Shown here piece by piece: positions 8,738 through 16,624 of a stretch of DNA of 64,000 nt; positions within the stretch are counted from its first letter, which is position 1, and each line of letters begins with the position of its first letter. Both the position numbers and the translations under genes were made by a program. Below the pieces are notes generated by a model. It made no database searches. It was not told the DNA's origin and was given only the letters and a program-made list of their open reading frames with translations. Location: positions 62,001-126,000 of the forward strand of contig DAMBSC010000013.1 of NCBI GenBank assembly GCA_032054765.1, in the 5' to 3' direction. The stretch is from DFXE01 sp032054765 (lineage in GTDB: Bacteria; Bacteroidota; Bacteroidia; Bacteroidales; Tannerellaceae).

Positions 8738-10072
8738 ATGAAAAAGATTTATTTAATAACATCCCTATTATTTGGACTGGTAATGATAAATACAGCCCAG
8801 GATAAAATATGGACTATGGAGGAATGTATGCAGTATGCAGTGGATAATAGTCCGGCAGTCAGAAAAGAAAAACATACTCATAATACATATAAGGCAGAAT
8901 ACACTTCTTCGATAGCCCAATTCTTTCCATCTCTTACTACGAATGTTTCAGCACAGTATAATTGGGGACGTGCTATTGACCCGGAAACTAATATATATAA
9001 TAATACAACTACTTTCAATAATTATTATGAAGGTTATGCTTCCTTACCTGTATTTAATGGAGGTCAGCTAGTTAATCAGTTTCGTTTAGCAAAAGCAAAT
9101 CGTCAAATGGGAATGAATGATATCCAGAAAGCAAAGGATGATTTAGCTCTAAGTACCTTGGAAGCTTTTGTAAATGTAGTATATTATCAGGGAACTGTTC
9201 AGTTTGCTACTGAAAAACTTGAAGAAAGTAGCCGCATTCTATACAAAACTAAACGCGAAGAAGAATTAGGATTGAAAGGAAAAGCAGATGTAGCACAGAT
9301 AGAGGCACAGGTAGCTGGCGATGATTATAATTTAACGCATCAGTATAATTTATACGATGGCGCAGTACTTAAGCTTAAAGAACTTATGAATTATCCATAT
9401 GAAAATGAGCTAAAAGTGGATACAACTGCATTGGTTAGTGATTATATTTTTACCATTGAATCTATAGAAGATATATATTTGCAAGCAAAAGAAAATAATC
9501 CTACAGCATTAAAAGCCGAATATGAAGTATCTACATACAAATTAAATCATCTTATTCAGAAAGGTAAATTATTTCCTACTATTTCGATATCTGCAGGAAT
9601 CTATACCAGTTATTATGAAAATCTGAAAGCAGAAACCCCACCAACATCATTTAATTCCCAGTTTAAGAACAACAGGGGAGAATATATTACTTTCAATTTT
9701 CGTTTTCCTTTATTCAATGGGCTAACCAGAATGAGGGATGTACGTAAAGCTCGTAATAATGTGCGGATAGCAGAAGAAACACAAATCGAAGTATTGCGTC
9801 AATTACAAACTGCTATAGAACAGTCAGTTCTTGATCGTGAAAGTTTTGCGAAAGAAAGTATTCAGATGGAAAAGAAAGTTACTTCAGACGAATTAGCCTA
9901 TCGTGTTACATTACGTAAGTTTGAAGAAGGTCTGATGAGTCCATTAGATTTACAAACAAATGCTAACACACTGATAGAGTCAAAAGCCATTCTTCTTCAG
10001 AAAAAGCTAATGTATCTATTGAAGTGTAAACAAGTAGATTACTATAAAGGAAAACCTTTGATAAATCGTTAA
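8738..10072 (+). CDS. TolC-family outer-membrane efflux channel
   Basis: A 444-aa protein that would form the outer-membrane duct of a tripartite exporter. It starts MKKIYLITSLLFGLVMINTAQ, a cleavable signal peptide, followed by WTMEECMQYAVDNSPAVRK, the usual first segment of outer-membrane efflux proteins. Two long helical repeats follow, the second with the FNFRFPLFNGLTRMRDVRKARNNVRIAEE pattern of the family. Length is normal for TolC relatives. It is the first gene of a unit driven by the sigma-54-like promoter at 8690 and is followed 13 nt later by the adaptor gene. Its partners are the permeases downstream. The exported substrate is not indicated by the sequence. Confidence 0.93.
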   Translation: MKKIYLITSLLFGLVMINTAQDKIWTMEECMQYAVDNSPAVRKEKHTHNTYKAEYTSSIAQFFPSLTTNVSAQYNWGRAIDPETNIYNNTTTFNNYYEGYASLPVFNGGQLVNQFRLAKANRQMGMNDIQKAKDDLALSTLEAFVNVVYYQGTVQFATEKLEESSRILYKTKREEELGLKGKADVAQIEAQVAGDDYNLTHQYNLYDGAVLKLKELMNYPYENELKVDTTALVSDYIFTIESIEDIYLQAKENNPTALKAEYEVSTYKLNHLIQKGKLFPTISISAGIYTSYYENLKAETPPTSFNSQFKNNRGEYITFNFRFPLFNGLTRMRDVRKARNNVRIAEETQIEVLRQLQTAIEQSVLDRESFAKESIQMEKKVTSDELAYRVTLRKFEEGLMSPLDLQTNANTLIESKAILLQKKLMYLLKCKQVDYYKGKPLINR

Positions 10073-10085
10073 AAAAATATATACA

Positions 10086-11336
10086 ATGGATATCAAGTTA
10101 GAAAAAAAGAAAGGGATTCAGAAGAAACATATTCCTTACATAGCAGGAGGTGCTTTATTTCTGCTTTTATTGGGCTGGATTATTTTTGGTGATCATTCGT
10201 CAACCCTGAAAATAGATTCCCGCGGTATCAGTATCGGTATAGCAAAACAAGATTTATTCAATGATTTTGTTAGAGTAGATGGACAGGTACAGCCTATAAC
10301 AGTTGTTCAGTTAAGTCCACAGGAAGGAGGTATAGTAGAAGAAAAAGTTATGGAAGAAGGTTCCCAGGTGAGACGAGGTGATATTATTGTAAGATTAAAT
10401 AATTCACAGTTAGATCTGCAAATTCTAACTGCAGAAGCAGATCTTGCAGAAAAACAAAATCACCTTCGCAATACAATGGTTGCCATGGAACAGGACAAAC
10501 TGACTAATCAAAATGAGAAACTGACCCTTGAACTGGAAACAACCCGCAAACGTCGTGCCTTCCAGCAACAGGAAAAGCTATATAATGAAAATCTTATAGC
10601 TAAAGAAGAATATATACAGGCAAAGGAAGATTATGATTTAGCTATCCGGAAGTATGATTTAATCAGTGAGCGTATCCGTCAGGATTCAATTTTAAGAACT
10701 GTACAGGTAGATCAAATGGAAGAGAATTTGGCTAATATGCGAAAGAATGTTTTATTAGTTAGAGAAAGAAAAGAGAATCTGAATATTCGTTCACAAATAG
10801 ATGGAGAATTAGGTCTTTTAGATGTAGTTTTAGGACAGAATATATCTCCCGGCCAAAAGATCGGACAGGTAAACGACCTCTCCGATTACAAAATAGAAGC
10901 AAACCCCGACGAGCATTATATTGACAGGGTTCGTCCCGGTTTGAATGCTACGTTCGAGCGACAGGGAGTTACTTTTGGCCTTATCGTAAGAAAAGTATTT
11001 CCTGAAGTCCGCGAGGGTAAGTTCCGTACGGAGTTCGTATTTACAGGTGAACGTCCGGACAATATCCGTAGCGGACAAACTTACTATATAAATCTGGAAT
11101 TAGGCCAACCAACAGAAGGTATTATTATACCAAAGGGTACATTCTTCCAAAGTACAGGAGGAAGTTGGATATTTGTTCTTGACCCAGATGGAAAGAAAGC
11201 TTATCGTCGTAGTATCCGTATTGGACGTCAGAATCCTCAATATTACGAAGTCCTTGAAGGGTTAGAAGCTGGTGAAAAAGTTATTGTATCCAGTTATGAA
11301 AGTTACAAAGATAATCAGGTGCTGATACTTGAATAA
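10086..11336 (+). CDS. HlyD/MacA-like periplasmic adaptor
   Basis: A 416-aa membrane-fusion protein linking an inner-membrane ABC permease to the TolC channel. A single membrane segment (PYIAGGALFLLLLGWIIFG, about residues 18-36) follows a lysine-rich cytoplasmic tail. Next comes the first half of the lipoyl domain (QPITVVQLSPQEGGIVEEKVMEEGSQVRRGDIIVRLNN), a long coiled-coil hairpin (about residues 110-235), the second lipoyl half (IRSQIDGELGLLDVVLGQNISPGQKIGQV) and beta-barrel domains (IIPKGTFFQSTGGSWIFVLDPDGKKAYRRSIRIG). This is the MacA order of domains. Spacing to the upstream TolC-like gene is 13 nt, and a complex palindrome lies between it and the first permease. Confidence 0.93.
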   Translation: MDIKLEKKKGIQKKHIPYIAGGALFLLLLGWIIFGDHSSTLKIDSRGISIGIAKQDLFNDFVRVDGQVQPITVVQLSPQEGGIVEEKVMEEGSQVRRGDIIVRLNNSQLDLQILTAEADLAEKQNHLRNTMVAMEQDKLTNQNEKLTLELETTRKRRAFQQQEKLYNENLIAKEEYIQAKEDYDLAIRKYDLISERIRQDSILRTVQVDQMEENLANMRKNVLLVRERKENLNIRSQIDGELGLLDVVLGQNISPGQKIGQVNDLSDYKIEANPDEHYIDRVRPGLNATFERQGVTFGLIVRKVFPEVREGKFRTEFVFTGERPDNIRSGQTYYINLELGQPTEGIIIPKGTFFQSTGGSWIFVLDPDGKKAYRRSIRIGRQNPQYYEVLEGLEAGEKVIVSSYESYKDNQVLILE

Positions 11337-11339
11337 AGT

Positions 11340-11430
11340 TACTGGGCATAGATATCGTCCACTTGGGTCACAATTGTGATCCACCTGGACCATATCTATC
11401 GACCAGCTGGGCTAAAGCTGTGACCCAGTA
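11340..11430. repeat. Nested palindrome between adaptor and first permease
   Basis: Outer arms TACTGGG (11340-11346) and CCCAGTA (11424-11430) pair exactly. Inside them ATAGATAT (11348-11355) pairs with ATATCTAT (11392-11399), extended inward by GTCCA/TGGAC. The core GGGTCACAATTGTGATCC is a near-perfect dyad, and CCAGCTGG (11403-11410) is another. The unit CTGGGTCACA recurs in both orientations. In RNA this would fold into a large branched hairpin, perhaps tuning adaptor versus permease expression or protecting the upstream message. Confidence 0.7.
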
Positions 11431-11458
11431 GAAAGATACTCACAAAAGCATTACTACA

Positions 11459-13834
11459 ATGGGAAGTTTAAAACTATTACTGCGTACCTTTTTTAAGAAA
11501 GGTAAATATAATCTGATAAAAATATTGTCACTGAGCGTCGGACTTGCTTTGGGGTTGGTCTTAATTGCACAGGTCTATTTTGAACAATCATATAATGATT
11601 TCTTTCCTGATAAAGAACGTATCTATATGGTGATGTCCAATTATACAACTCCTGACATGGAAGACGGAATTTTTACACAGACATCAGGAGCTGTAGTAGT
11701 CGGAATGAAAGCCGAGATGCCAGAGATAGAAGCAGCAACACGTTTTACTTGGCTAACAAGGGGCTATATCGTGACTCCTGATAAGAAAAGATATGATACC
11801 CGGATTATCTTGGCAGATTCCTGCCTGTTTGATATATTTCCTCAGGAAATTCTGATAGGTGATGTAAAGGAAGTACTTTCACGCCCTATGTATGCTTTGG
11901 TTTCTAAAGAGATAGCAGAGAAGATGGGCGGAATTGATCAAGCTGTAGGACAGACATTTTACATAGATAGTCGTCCGGGGCGCTCTTTAACGATTGGAGG
12001 TGTATTTGAAGATATTCCCAACAATTCTCATTTGAGTTATAATGTAGTTGTTTCATTAAATTCCATTGATCAGTTTATGGGTGATGGAAGCCTCAACTGG
12101 GTGGGAAATGATCGTTATATGTCTTACGTAAAGCTTTACCCAGATATAAAACCAGAAAATCTGAAAGAAGGTATAGAGAAAACAAGAAATAAATATTTAC
12201 CCTTAAATGATCTGAAAAAGGCGGGGGTTGATATAAACTGGAGTTTGAAACCGTTGGCGGAAATACATATTGGTGATGAGAATACTAAACGCATGGTACT
12301 TATATTCTCAATATTAGCACTTGCTTTGATTTTTACGGCTGTTATGAATTATGTACTGATCGTAATTTCTTCATTGGTAAATCGCTCCAGAGAAATGGCA
12401 GTGAATAAGTGTTATGGTGCTTCAGAGAAGGATATCTATTTCAGGATGCTTTTGGAAACTTTATTTGATTTAATTATTTCCGTAGTATTTGCTCTCCTGA
12501 TTATTTTGATTTCTCGTGGTATGATCCTCTCATTACTAGGAACAACTCTTTATGATTTGTTTACAGGGAAAAGTATTTTACTCTTATTGACAGTCTGTGT
12601 TATTGTCTTTTTTGTTGCCGCTCTTTTACCTGGTTATTTATATGCCCGGATACCCATAGCTGTAGCATTCCGTAATTTTAGTGAGAGCAAACGGTACTGG
12701 AAGTTAGGGCTATTATTTATACAGTTTATCGCTGCAGGTTTTTTCATAACACTACTGGTAATAATCGGCAGGCAGTATAACTATATGCTCAATGATGATC
12801 CTGGTTATGACTATGACAATATCGCTTATTCCAATCTGTCGGGTGTAGATAGTGATCTGAGACAAAAAGCATTAGAAGAGGTAAAACGTCTGCCTAATGT
12901 AGTTGAAGTTACGACAAGTACTCAATTACTTTTTAATGGAGCATCAGGAAATAATATTTATCTGCCTGGTGATGAGCGGGACTTATTTAATATTGCTGAT
13001 CTGGAATATGTAGGAAACAATTACCTTGATTTTATGGGGATACCAATTATTGAGGGCCGTTCATTTATAGAGGATACACCTTCTTCAACAGAGGTTATGG
13101 TAAGCCGTAGCTTTGTAGAGAAAATGATGAATTATGCCGATTGGTCGGATGGAGCTGTAGGCAAGAGTATATACATATCCTATCATAGCAAAGGTAGGGA
13201 AATTCTGTTTACTATCTGTGGAGTATATGAGGACTTTAGGCTAGGTATTATCGGTGGGCAAGATACTCGTCCTACTATTATGCTTTATTCAAATGTGCCA
13301 AGGAGCGGTTTATTGATAAAATTCCATAAGGAAACTCCTGAAGCATTGACAGAAGTCTCTGATGTGTTGACCAGATTATTGCCTGATAAAGTTGTTGAAG
13401 TTTATTCCTATTCCGGCGAAATGATGGATCTATACAGAGATTCAAAAAATTTCCGTAATTCAGTTATGATAGCGGGCATTGTTACTCTCATAATCTGTTT
13501 GATAGGACTTATTGGTTATACCAACGACGAAATGAATCGCCGTAAAAAGGAAACAGCTATCCGAAAAGTTAATGGAGCAACTATACTGGATATTGAGCGT
13601 TTATTCCTAAGAGATATAAGTTGGATGGCTTTACCTTCTATTACATTAGGCTGTATGATTGCCTATTTCGTAGCAAATTCCTGGCTGGAAAAGTTTGCTG
13701 ATAAACTTGAATTAACTCTTTTTGTTTTTATCGGTTGTGGATTAATGGTTTTACTAATTATCCTGGCAGCAGTAGCCATCAACTGTTATCGTGCAGCAAG
13801 TGAAAATCCGGCAGAAAGTGTGAAGTCTGAATAA
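11459..13834 (+). CDS. ABC transporter permease, FtsX/MacB type (efflux permease 1)
   Basis: A 791-aa inner-membrane permease of the MacB/FtsX (type VII) superfamily with no ATPase domain of its own. Each half holds one N-terminal membrane helix, a periplasmic domain and three further helices, giving about eight membrane segments: near residues 20-40, 275-300, 325-350, 365-390, 410-430, 675-695, 725-745 and 755-775. FtsX signatures are AMNYVLIVISSLVNRSREMAVNKCYGAS and RRKKETAIRKVNGATILDIE, each followed by a helix pair. The C-terminus AASENPAESVKSE matches the ending of all nine permeases here. It is most like permease 4 (18968-21292); both have the SLSVGLALGLVLI-type start and lack the MKTIIRNF start of the later copies. 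It closes transcription unit 1 and must use an ATPase in trans, presumably the one at 21462. Confidence 0.9.
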   Translation: MGSLKLLLRTFFKKGKYNLIKILSLSVGLALGLVLIAQVYFEQSYNDFFPDKERIYMVMSNYTTPDMEDGIFTQTSGAVVVGMKAEMPEIEAATRFTWLTRGYIVTPDKKRYDTRIILADSCLFDIFPQEILIGDVKEVLSRPMYALVSKEIAEKMGGIDQAVGQTFYIDSRPGRSLTIGGVFEDIPNNSHLSYNVVVSLNSIDQFMGDGSLNWVGNDRYMSYVKLYPDIKPENLKEGIEKTRNKYLPLNDLKKAGVDINWSLKPLAEIHIGDENTKRMVLIFSILALALIFTAVMNYVLIVISSLVNRSREMAVNKCYGASEKDIYFRMLLETLFDLIISVVFALLIILISRGMILSLLGTTLYDLFTGKSILLLLTVCVIVFFVAALLPGYLYARIPIAVAFRNFSESKRYWKLGLLFIQFIAAGFFITLLVIIGRQYNYMLNDDPGYDYDNIAYSNLSGVDSDLRQKALEEVKRLPNVVEVTTSTQLLFNGASGNNIYLPGDERDLFNIADLEYVGNNYLDFMGIPIIEGRSFIEDTPSSTEVMVSRSFVEKMMNYADWSDGAVGKSIYISYHSKGREILFTICGVYEDFRLGIIGGQDTRPTIMLYSNVPRSGLLIKFHKETPEALTEVSDVLTRLLPDKVVEVYSYSGEMMDLYRDSKNFRNSVMIAGIVTLIICLIGLIGYTNDEMNRRKKETAIRKVNGATILDIERLFLRDISWMALPSITLGCMIAYFVANSWLEKFADKLELTLFVFIGCGLMVLLIILAAVAINCYRAASENPAESVKSE

Positions 13835-13842
13835 CTAAAGAG

Positions 13843-13920
13843 CAGAAAGCTGAACGGAACACGCAGAACGGTTTAAGATAATGTTTTCTTTCCGCTCTGC
13901 GTGTTCCGTTTAGCTTTCTG
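13843..13920 (+). terminator. 29-bp stem hairpin closing efflux unit 1
   Basis: Arms 13843-13871 and 13892-13920 pair over 29 bp around a 20-nt loop. The two non-Watson-Crick positions are G/T pairs, so the RNA stem is unbroken. It begins eight bases after the permease 1 stop. No long T-run follows; the three TATCCTG repeats follow instead. It probably ends or protects the unit 1 transcript. Confidence 0.7.
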
Positions 13921-13941
13921 TATCCTGTATCCTGTATCCTG
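13921..13941. repeat. Three tandem TATCCTG heptamers
   Basis: TATCCTG occurs three times in a row at 13921-13941, directly abutting the hairpin end. A 7-bp period also appears in the intergenic repeats at 24705, 29539, 39187 and 39612, although the unit sequences differ. Confidence 0.75.
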
Positions 13942-13963
13942 TCTCCGAAAGTCGCCTATTTAT

Positions 13964-14001
13964 TGTCTAATAATTATACATGACTGTCCAAAAAATGGAC
14001 A
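13964..14001 (+). promoter_or_regulatory. Tandem 17-bp upstream activator sites (efflux unit 2)
   Basis: TGTCTAATAATTATACA (13964-13980) and TGTCCAAAAAATGGACA (13985-14001), 21 bp apart. The second extends to the dyad CTGTCC-N7-GGACAG. The distance to the -24 GG at 14058 is 57 nt, the same as in the other two units. The 387-bp gap 13835-14221 is fully accounted for by the hairpin, the heptamers, these sites, the promoter and a structured leader. Confidence 0.8.
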
Positions 14002-14056
14002 GTATATCTTATTGTTATTTTATTTATGCTATTGAATATTAGTGTTTTGTTGGCTT

Positions 14057-14072
14057 TGGCACGCTGTTTGAA
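14057..14072 (+). promoter_or_regulatory. Sigma-54-like promoter for efflux unit 2
   Basis: TGGCACGCTGTTTGAA: a perfect -24 box TGGCAC, then TTTGA in the -12 position (GA rather than GC). GG at 14058-14059 is 12 bp from GA at 14070-14071. Transcription should start near 14083, leaving a leader of about 139 nt before the ATG at 14222. Confidence 0.72.
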
Positions 14073-14130
14073 TTATAGATTAAAGCGCAATATTTATAAT
14101 AAATATTGTTTATAGATAGATAGTTTTAAA

Positions 14131-14184
14131 TTTACCATCAAGGTAAATGGGATACATTTCTCCTGTGAAGGCCAAATGTATTCA
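14131..14184 (+). other. Two small hairpins in the leader of efflux unit 2
   Basis: TTTACC (14131-14136) pairs with GGTAAA (14142-14147). An AATGGGATACATTT-like arm (from 14146) pairs imperfectly with AAATGTATTCATT (to 14185). Because the two share bases they could be alternative folds. No known riboswitch was recognised. Confidence 0.35.
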
Positions 14185-14221
14185 TTTTTAACAAAGAATA
14201 GAAATAATTAAAAAAATAAAT

Positions 14222-16597
14222 ATGAAAGCGATACTTAAAAACTTTTTAAATGTCCTGACACGTTTCAAAGTTGCTTCCTTTCTAAATGTAGCCGGTTTAT
14301 CAGTTGCTTTAGCTTCTTTCCTGATTATTATGATGCAGGTAAAATACGAATGGACATTTGATAAAATTCATAGAAACTCCAATAGAATATTCAGGGTAGA
14401 TATGCCAAGAAGCCTTTCTGGTGATATGTATGCTTCAGTACTAACTCGTGGATTTGCAGATAAAGTTTTGGAATCTTCCCCAAATATAGAAGCTGGAACT
14501 TTATTAAATCTCTTTACAGGAAGTAAATATATTACAGTTGGAGAAGAGGATTCTCAAAAGGGTTTTATGGAAAATATTGTTACCTGTTACCCTGATATTG
14601 TTAAGATATTTGATTTCTTTATGGTAGAAGGAGATATCAATAGTTTAAATGATCCGGAAAAAATATTGATTCCTGAAAGTTTAGCTCGTCGTATGTTTAA
14701 TAATGATCCGGCAGTAGGTAAGATTGTACATGCCGAAGAAGGTATATGGACTAAAGGAGATATTCAAACATTTACAATTGGAGGAGTATATAAAGATTTT
14801 CCTGAAAATACTCAACTAAACAATGTCATTTATACAGCTATGGATAACAAAACACAAAAAGATGATTGGTATTCACAGAATTACTTTGCGTATGTGTTAT
14901 TGGATAGAGCTGAATCAAAAGATATTGTAGAAGAGAGTATTAATGCAGCTATAGACTATGAAGAATATGGAAAACCTGCAGAAACACGCATGGAACTGAT
15001 GCCCCTAACCGATATTTATTATATGCCCGGACAATTAACCGATTTTGTCAAAAGTGGTAATCCTAATACTACCAAACTTTTATTTTTGATTGCAATTTTG
15101 ATAATTGTAATAGCCTGTATTAATTTTATCAATTTCAGTACTGCCTTAGCTCCTGTACGCATGAAAAGCATAAATACACAAAAAGTGCTTGGTAGTTCAG
15201 TCGGAAGTTTACGTGCAACTTTAATTTTTGAAGCCGTTGGAACGACTTTATTAGCTTGTCTATTTGCTTTGCTAATTGTCTGGATATTAGGCCAGACACA
15301 AATCCTATCATTTATTTTTGCTGAGATTAATATTTTTGCTAATATGCCATTAGCCATATTATTACTGGTATTGGCCATATTGTTAGGGTTTGTTTCAGGT
15401 TCTTATCCTTCTTGGTATATGACATCTTTTTCTCCGGCTCTTGTCTTAAAAGGTAATTTTGGATTATCGGCATCAGGACGTAAACTCCGGACAATATTGA
15501 TAAGTTTTCAGTATATTGTATCCATAGGATTAATAATTTGTGCCTTGTTTATTCAATTGCAAAACAAATATATGCGTACATATGATCTTGGTTTTAGGAA
15601 AGACCAGATCGCTATTGTAAATTTAGGGAGCAAACTGTATAAAGAATCAGGTGATATATATACAAAAAAGTTAAAAGAGTATCCGGGAATAGAGGCAGTA
15701 GCTTTTGCCACTCATGCAATAGGCCAGTCTGATTCTTATTCATCGTATGATATGCATTATAAGGATCAACGATTTAATACAACAGTAATTGAAGTTTCCT
15801 ATAATTTTCTCGATGTAATGGATATTCATGTTATAGACGGACGTAACTTCACGGAATCAGATGCAAAGAATGATAGTACAACCTACTATGTTTATGACCG
15901 GAAGATACAAGAAATGTTTAATATGCAATCAGGTGATTTGTTAGACCAATCCTGGAGAGGAAGAGAATATATATCCGGATTTATTAATCCTGTTAAACTT
16001 ACTTCATTACGTCAGAGTGAGGATTACGTAGCATTTAAAATGAACGGGAAACAGGTATTACCTGTGTCTTATATCCGATTAAGTGCAGGTGCAAATATTC
16101 CTGAAGCAGTACAGCATATTAAAGAAACAATTGCAAATATTGATCCATCCTATCCTTTTACTATTGATTTTTATGATACATTCTTTGAACATCTTTACAA
16201 AAAAGAAGAATCATTGAACAAAATGGTTGCATCTTTCAGTTTACTGGCTATTATACTTTCCATTGTTGGGGTATTTGGATTGGTTGTATTTGAAACTCAA
16301 TACAGAAGGAAAGAAATTGGTGTACGGAAAGTATTCGGAGCTACGGTAGGGAATATACTTGTGATGTTTAATCGTATTTATATTCGAATAGTAAGTGTTT
16401 GCTTTATTATAGCAGCTCCAGTAGCTTATTATTTTGTAACAAAATGGCTACAAAGTTTCCACTATAGAACTCCTATATATTGGTGGGTATTTTTTATTGC
16501 ATTTATTTTAGTAACGCTTATAACCTTATTTACAGTAAGTTTTCAGAATTGGAGAGCGGCAAATGCAAATCCGGTAGAGAGTATTAAAACGGAATAA
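14222..16597 (+). CDS. ABC transporter permease, FtsX/MacB type (efflux permease 2)
   Basis: A 791-aa permease of the large subclass that also contains permeases 5 to 9. The start MKAILKNFLNVLTRFKVASFLNVAGLSVALASF carries a basic helix then membrane segment 1. The periplasmic domain ends before FINFSTALAPVRMKSINTQKVLGSS, the subclass signature at the first FtsX domain. Next come paired helices, the loop TSFSPALVLKGNFGLSASGRKLR, a fifth membrane helix, a second periplasmic domain, and FtsX domain 2 (VVFETQYRRKEIGVRKVFGATVGNIL). Eight membrane segments are expected. It ends ANANPVESIKTE. It is the first gene of unit 2 and is followed 27 nt later by permease 3. It has more sequence in common with permease 9 (SGRKLR loop) than with 5 to 8 (PKGRQLR or PKSRSLR). 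Confidence 0.92.
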   Translation: MKAILKNFLNVLTRFKVASFLNVAGLSVALASFLIIMMQVKYEWTFDKIHRNSNRIFRVDMPRSLSGDMYASVLTRGFADKVLESSPNIEAGTLLNLFTGSKYITVGEEDSQKGFMENIVTCYPDIVKIFDFFMVEGDINSLNDPEKILIPESLARRMFNNDPAVGKIVHAEEGIWTKGDIQTFTIGGVYKDFPENTQLNNVIYTAMDNKTQKDDWYSQNYFAYVLLDRAESKDIVEESINAAIDYEEYGKPAETRMELMPLTDIYYMPGQLTDFVKSGNPNTTKLLFLIAILIIVIACINFINFSTALAPVRMKSINTQKVLGSSVGSLRATLIFEAVGTTLLACLFALLIVWILGQTQILSFIFAEINIFANMPLAILLLVLAILLGFVSGSYPSWYMTSFSPALVLKGNFGLSASGRKLRTILISFQYIVSIGLIICALFIQLQNKYMRTYDLGFRKDQIAIVNLGSKLYKESGDIYTKKLKEYPGIEAVAFATHAIGQSDSYSSYDMHYKDQRFNTTVIEVSYNFLDVMDIHVIDGRNFTESDAKNDSTTYYVYDRKIQEMFNMQSGDLLDQSWRGREYISGFINPVKLTSLRQSEDYVAFKMNGKQVLPVSYIRLSAGANIPEAVQHIKETIANIDPSYPFTIDFYDTFFEHLYKKEESLNKMVASFSLLAIILSIVGVFGLVVFETQYRRKEIGVRKVFGATVGNILVMFNRIYIRIVSVCFIIAAPVAYYFVTKWLQSFHYRTPIYWWVFFIAFILVTLITLFTVSFQNWRAANANPVESIKTE

Positions 16598-16624
16598 TAT
16601 AAATATTATCGATCTATAGACACA

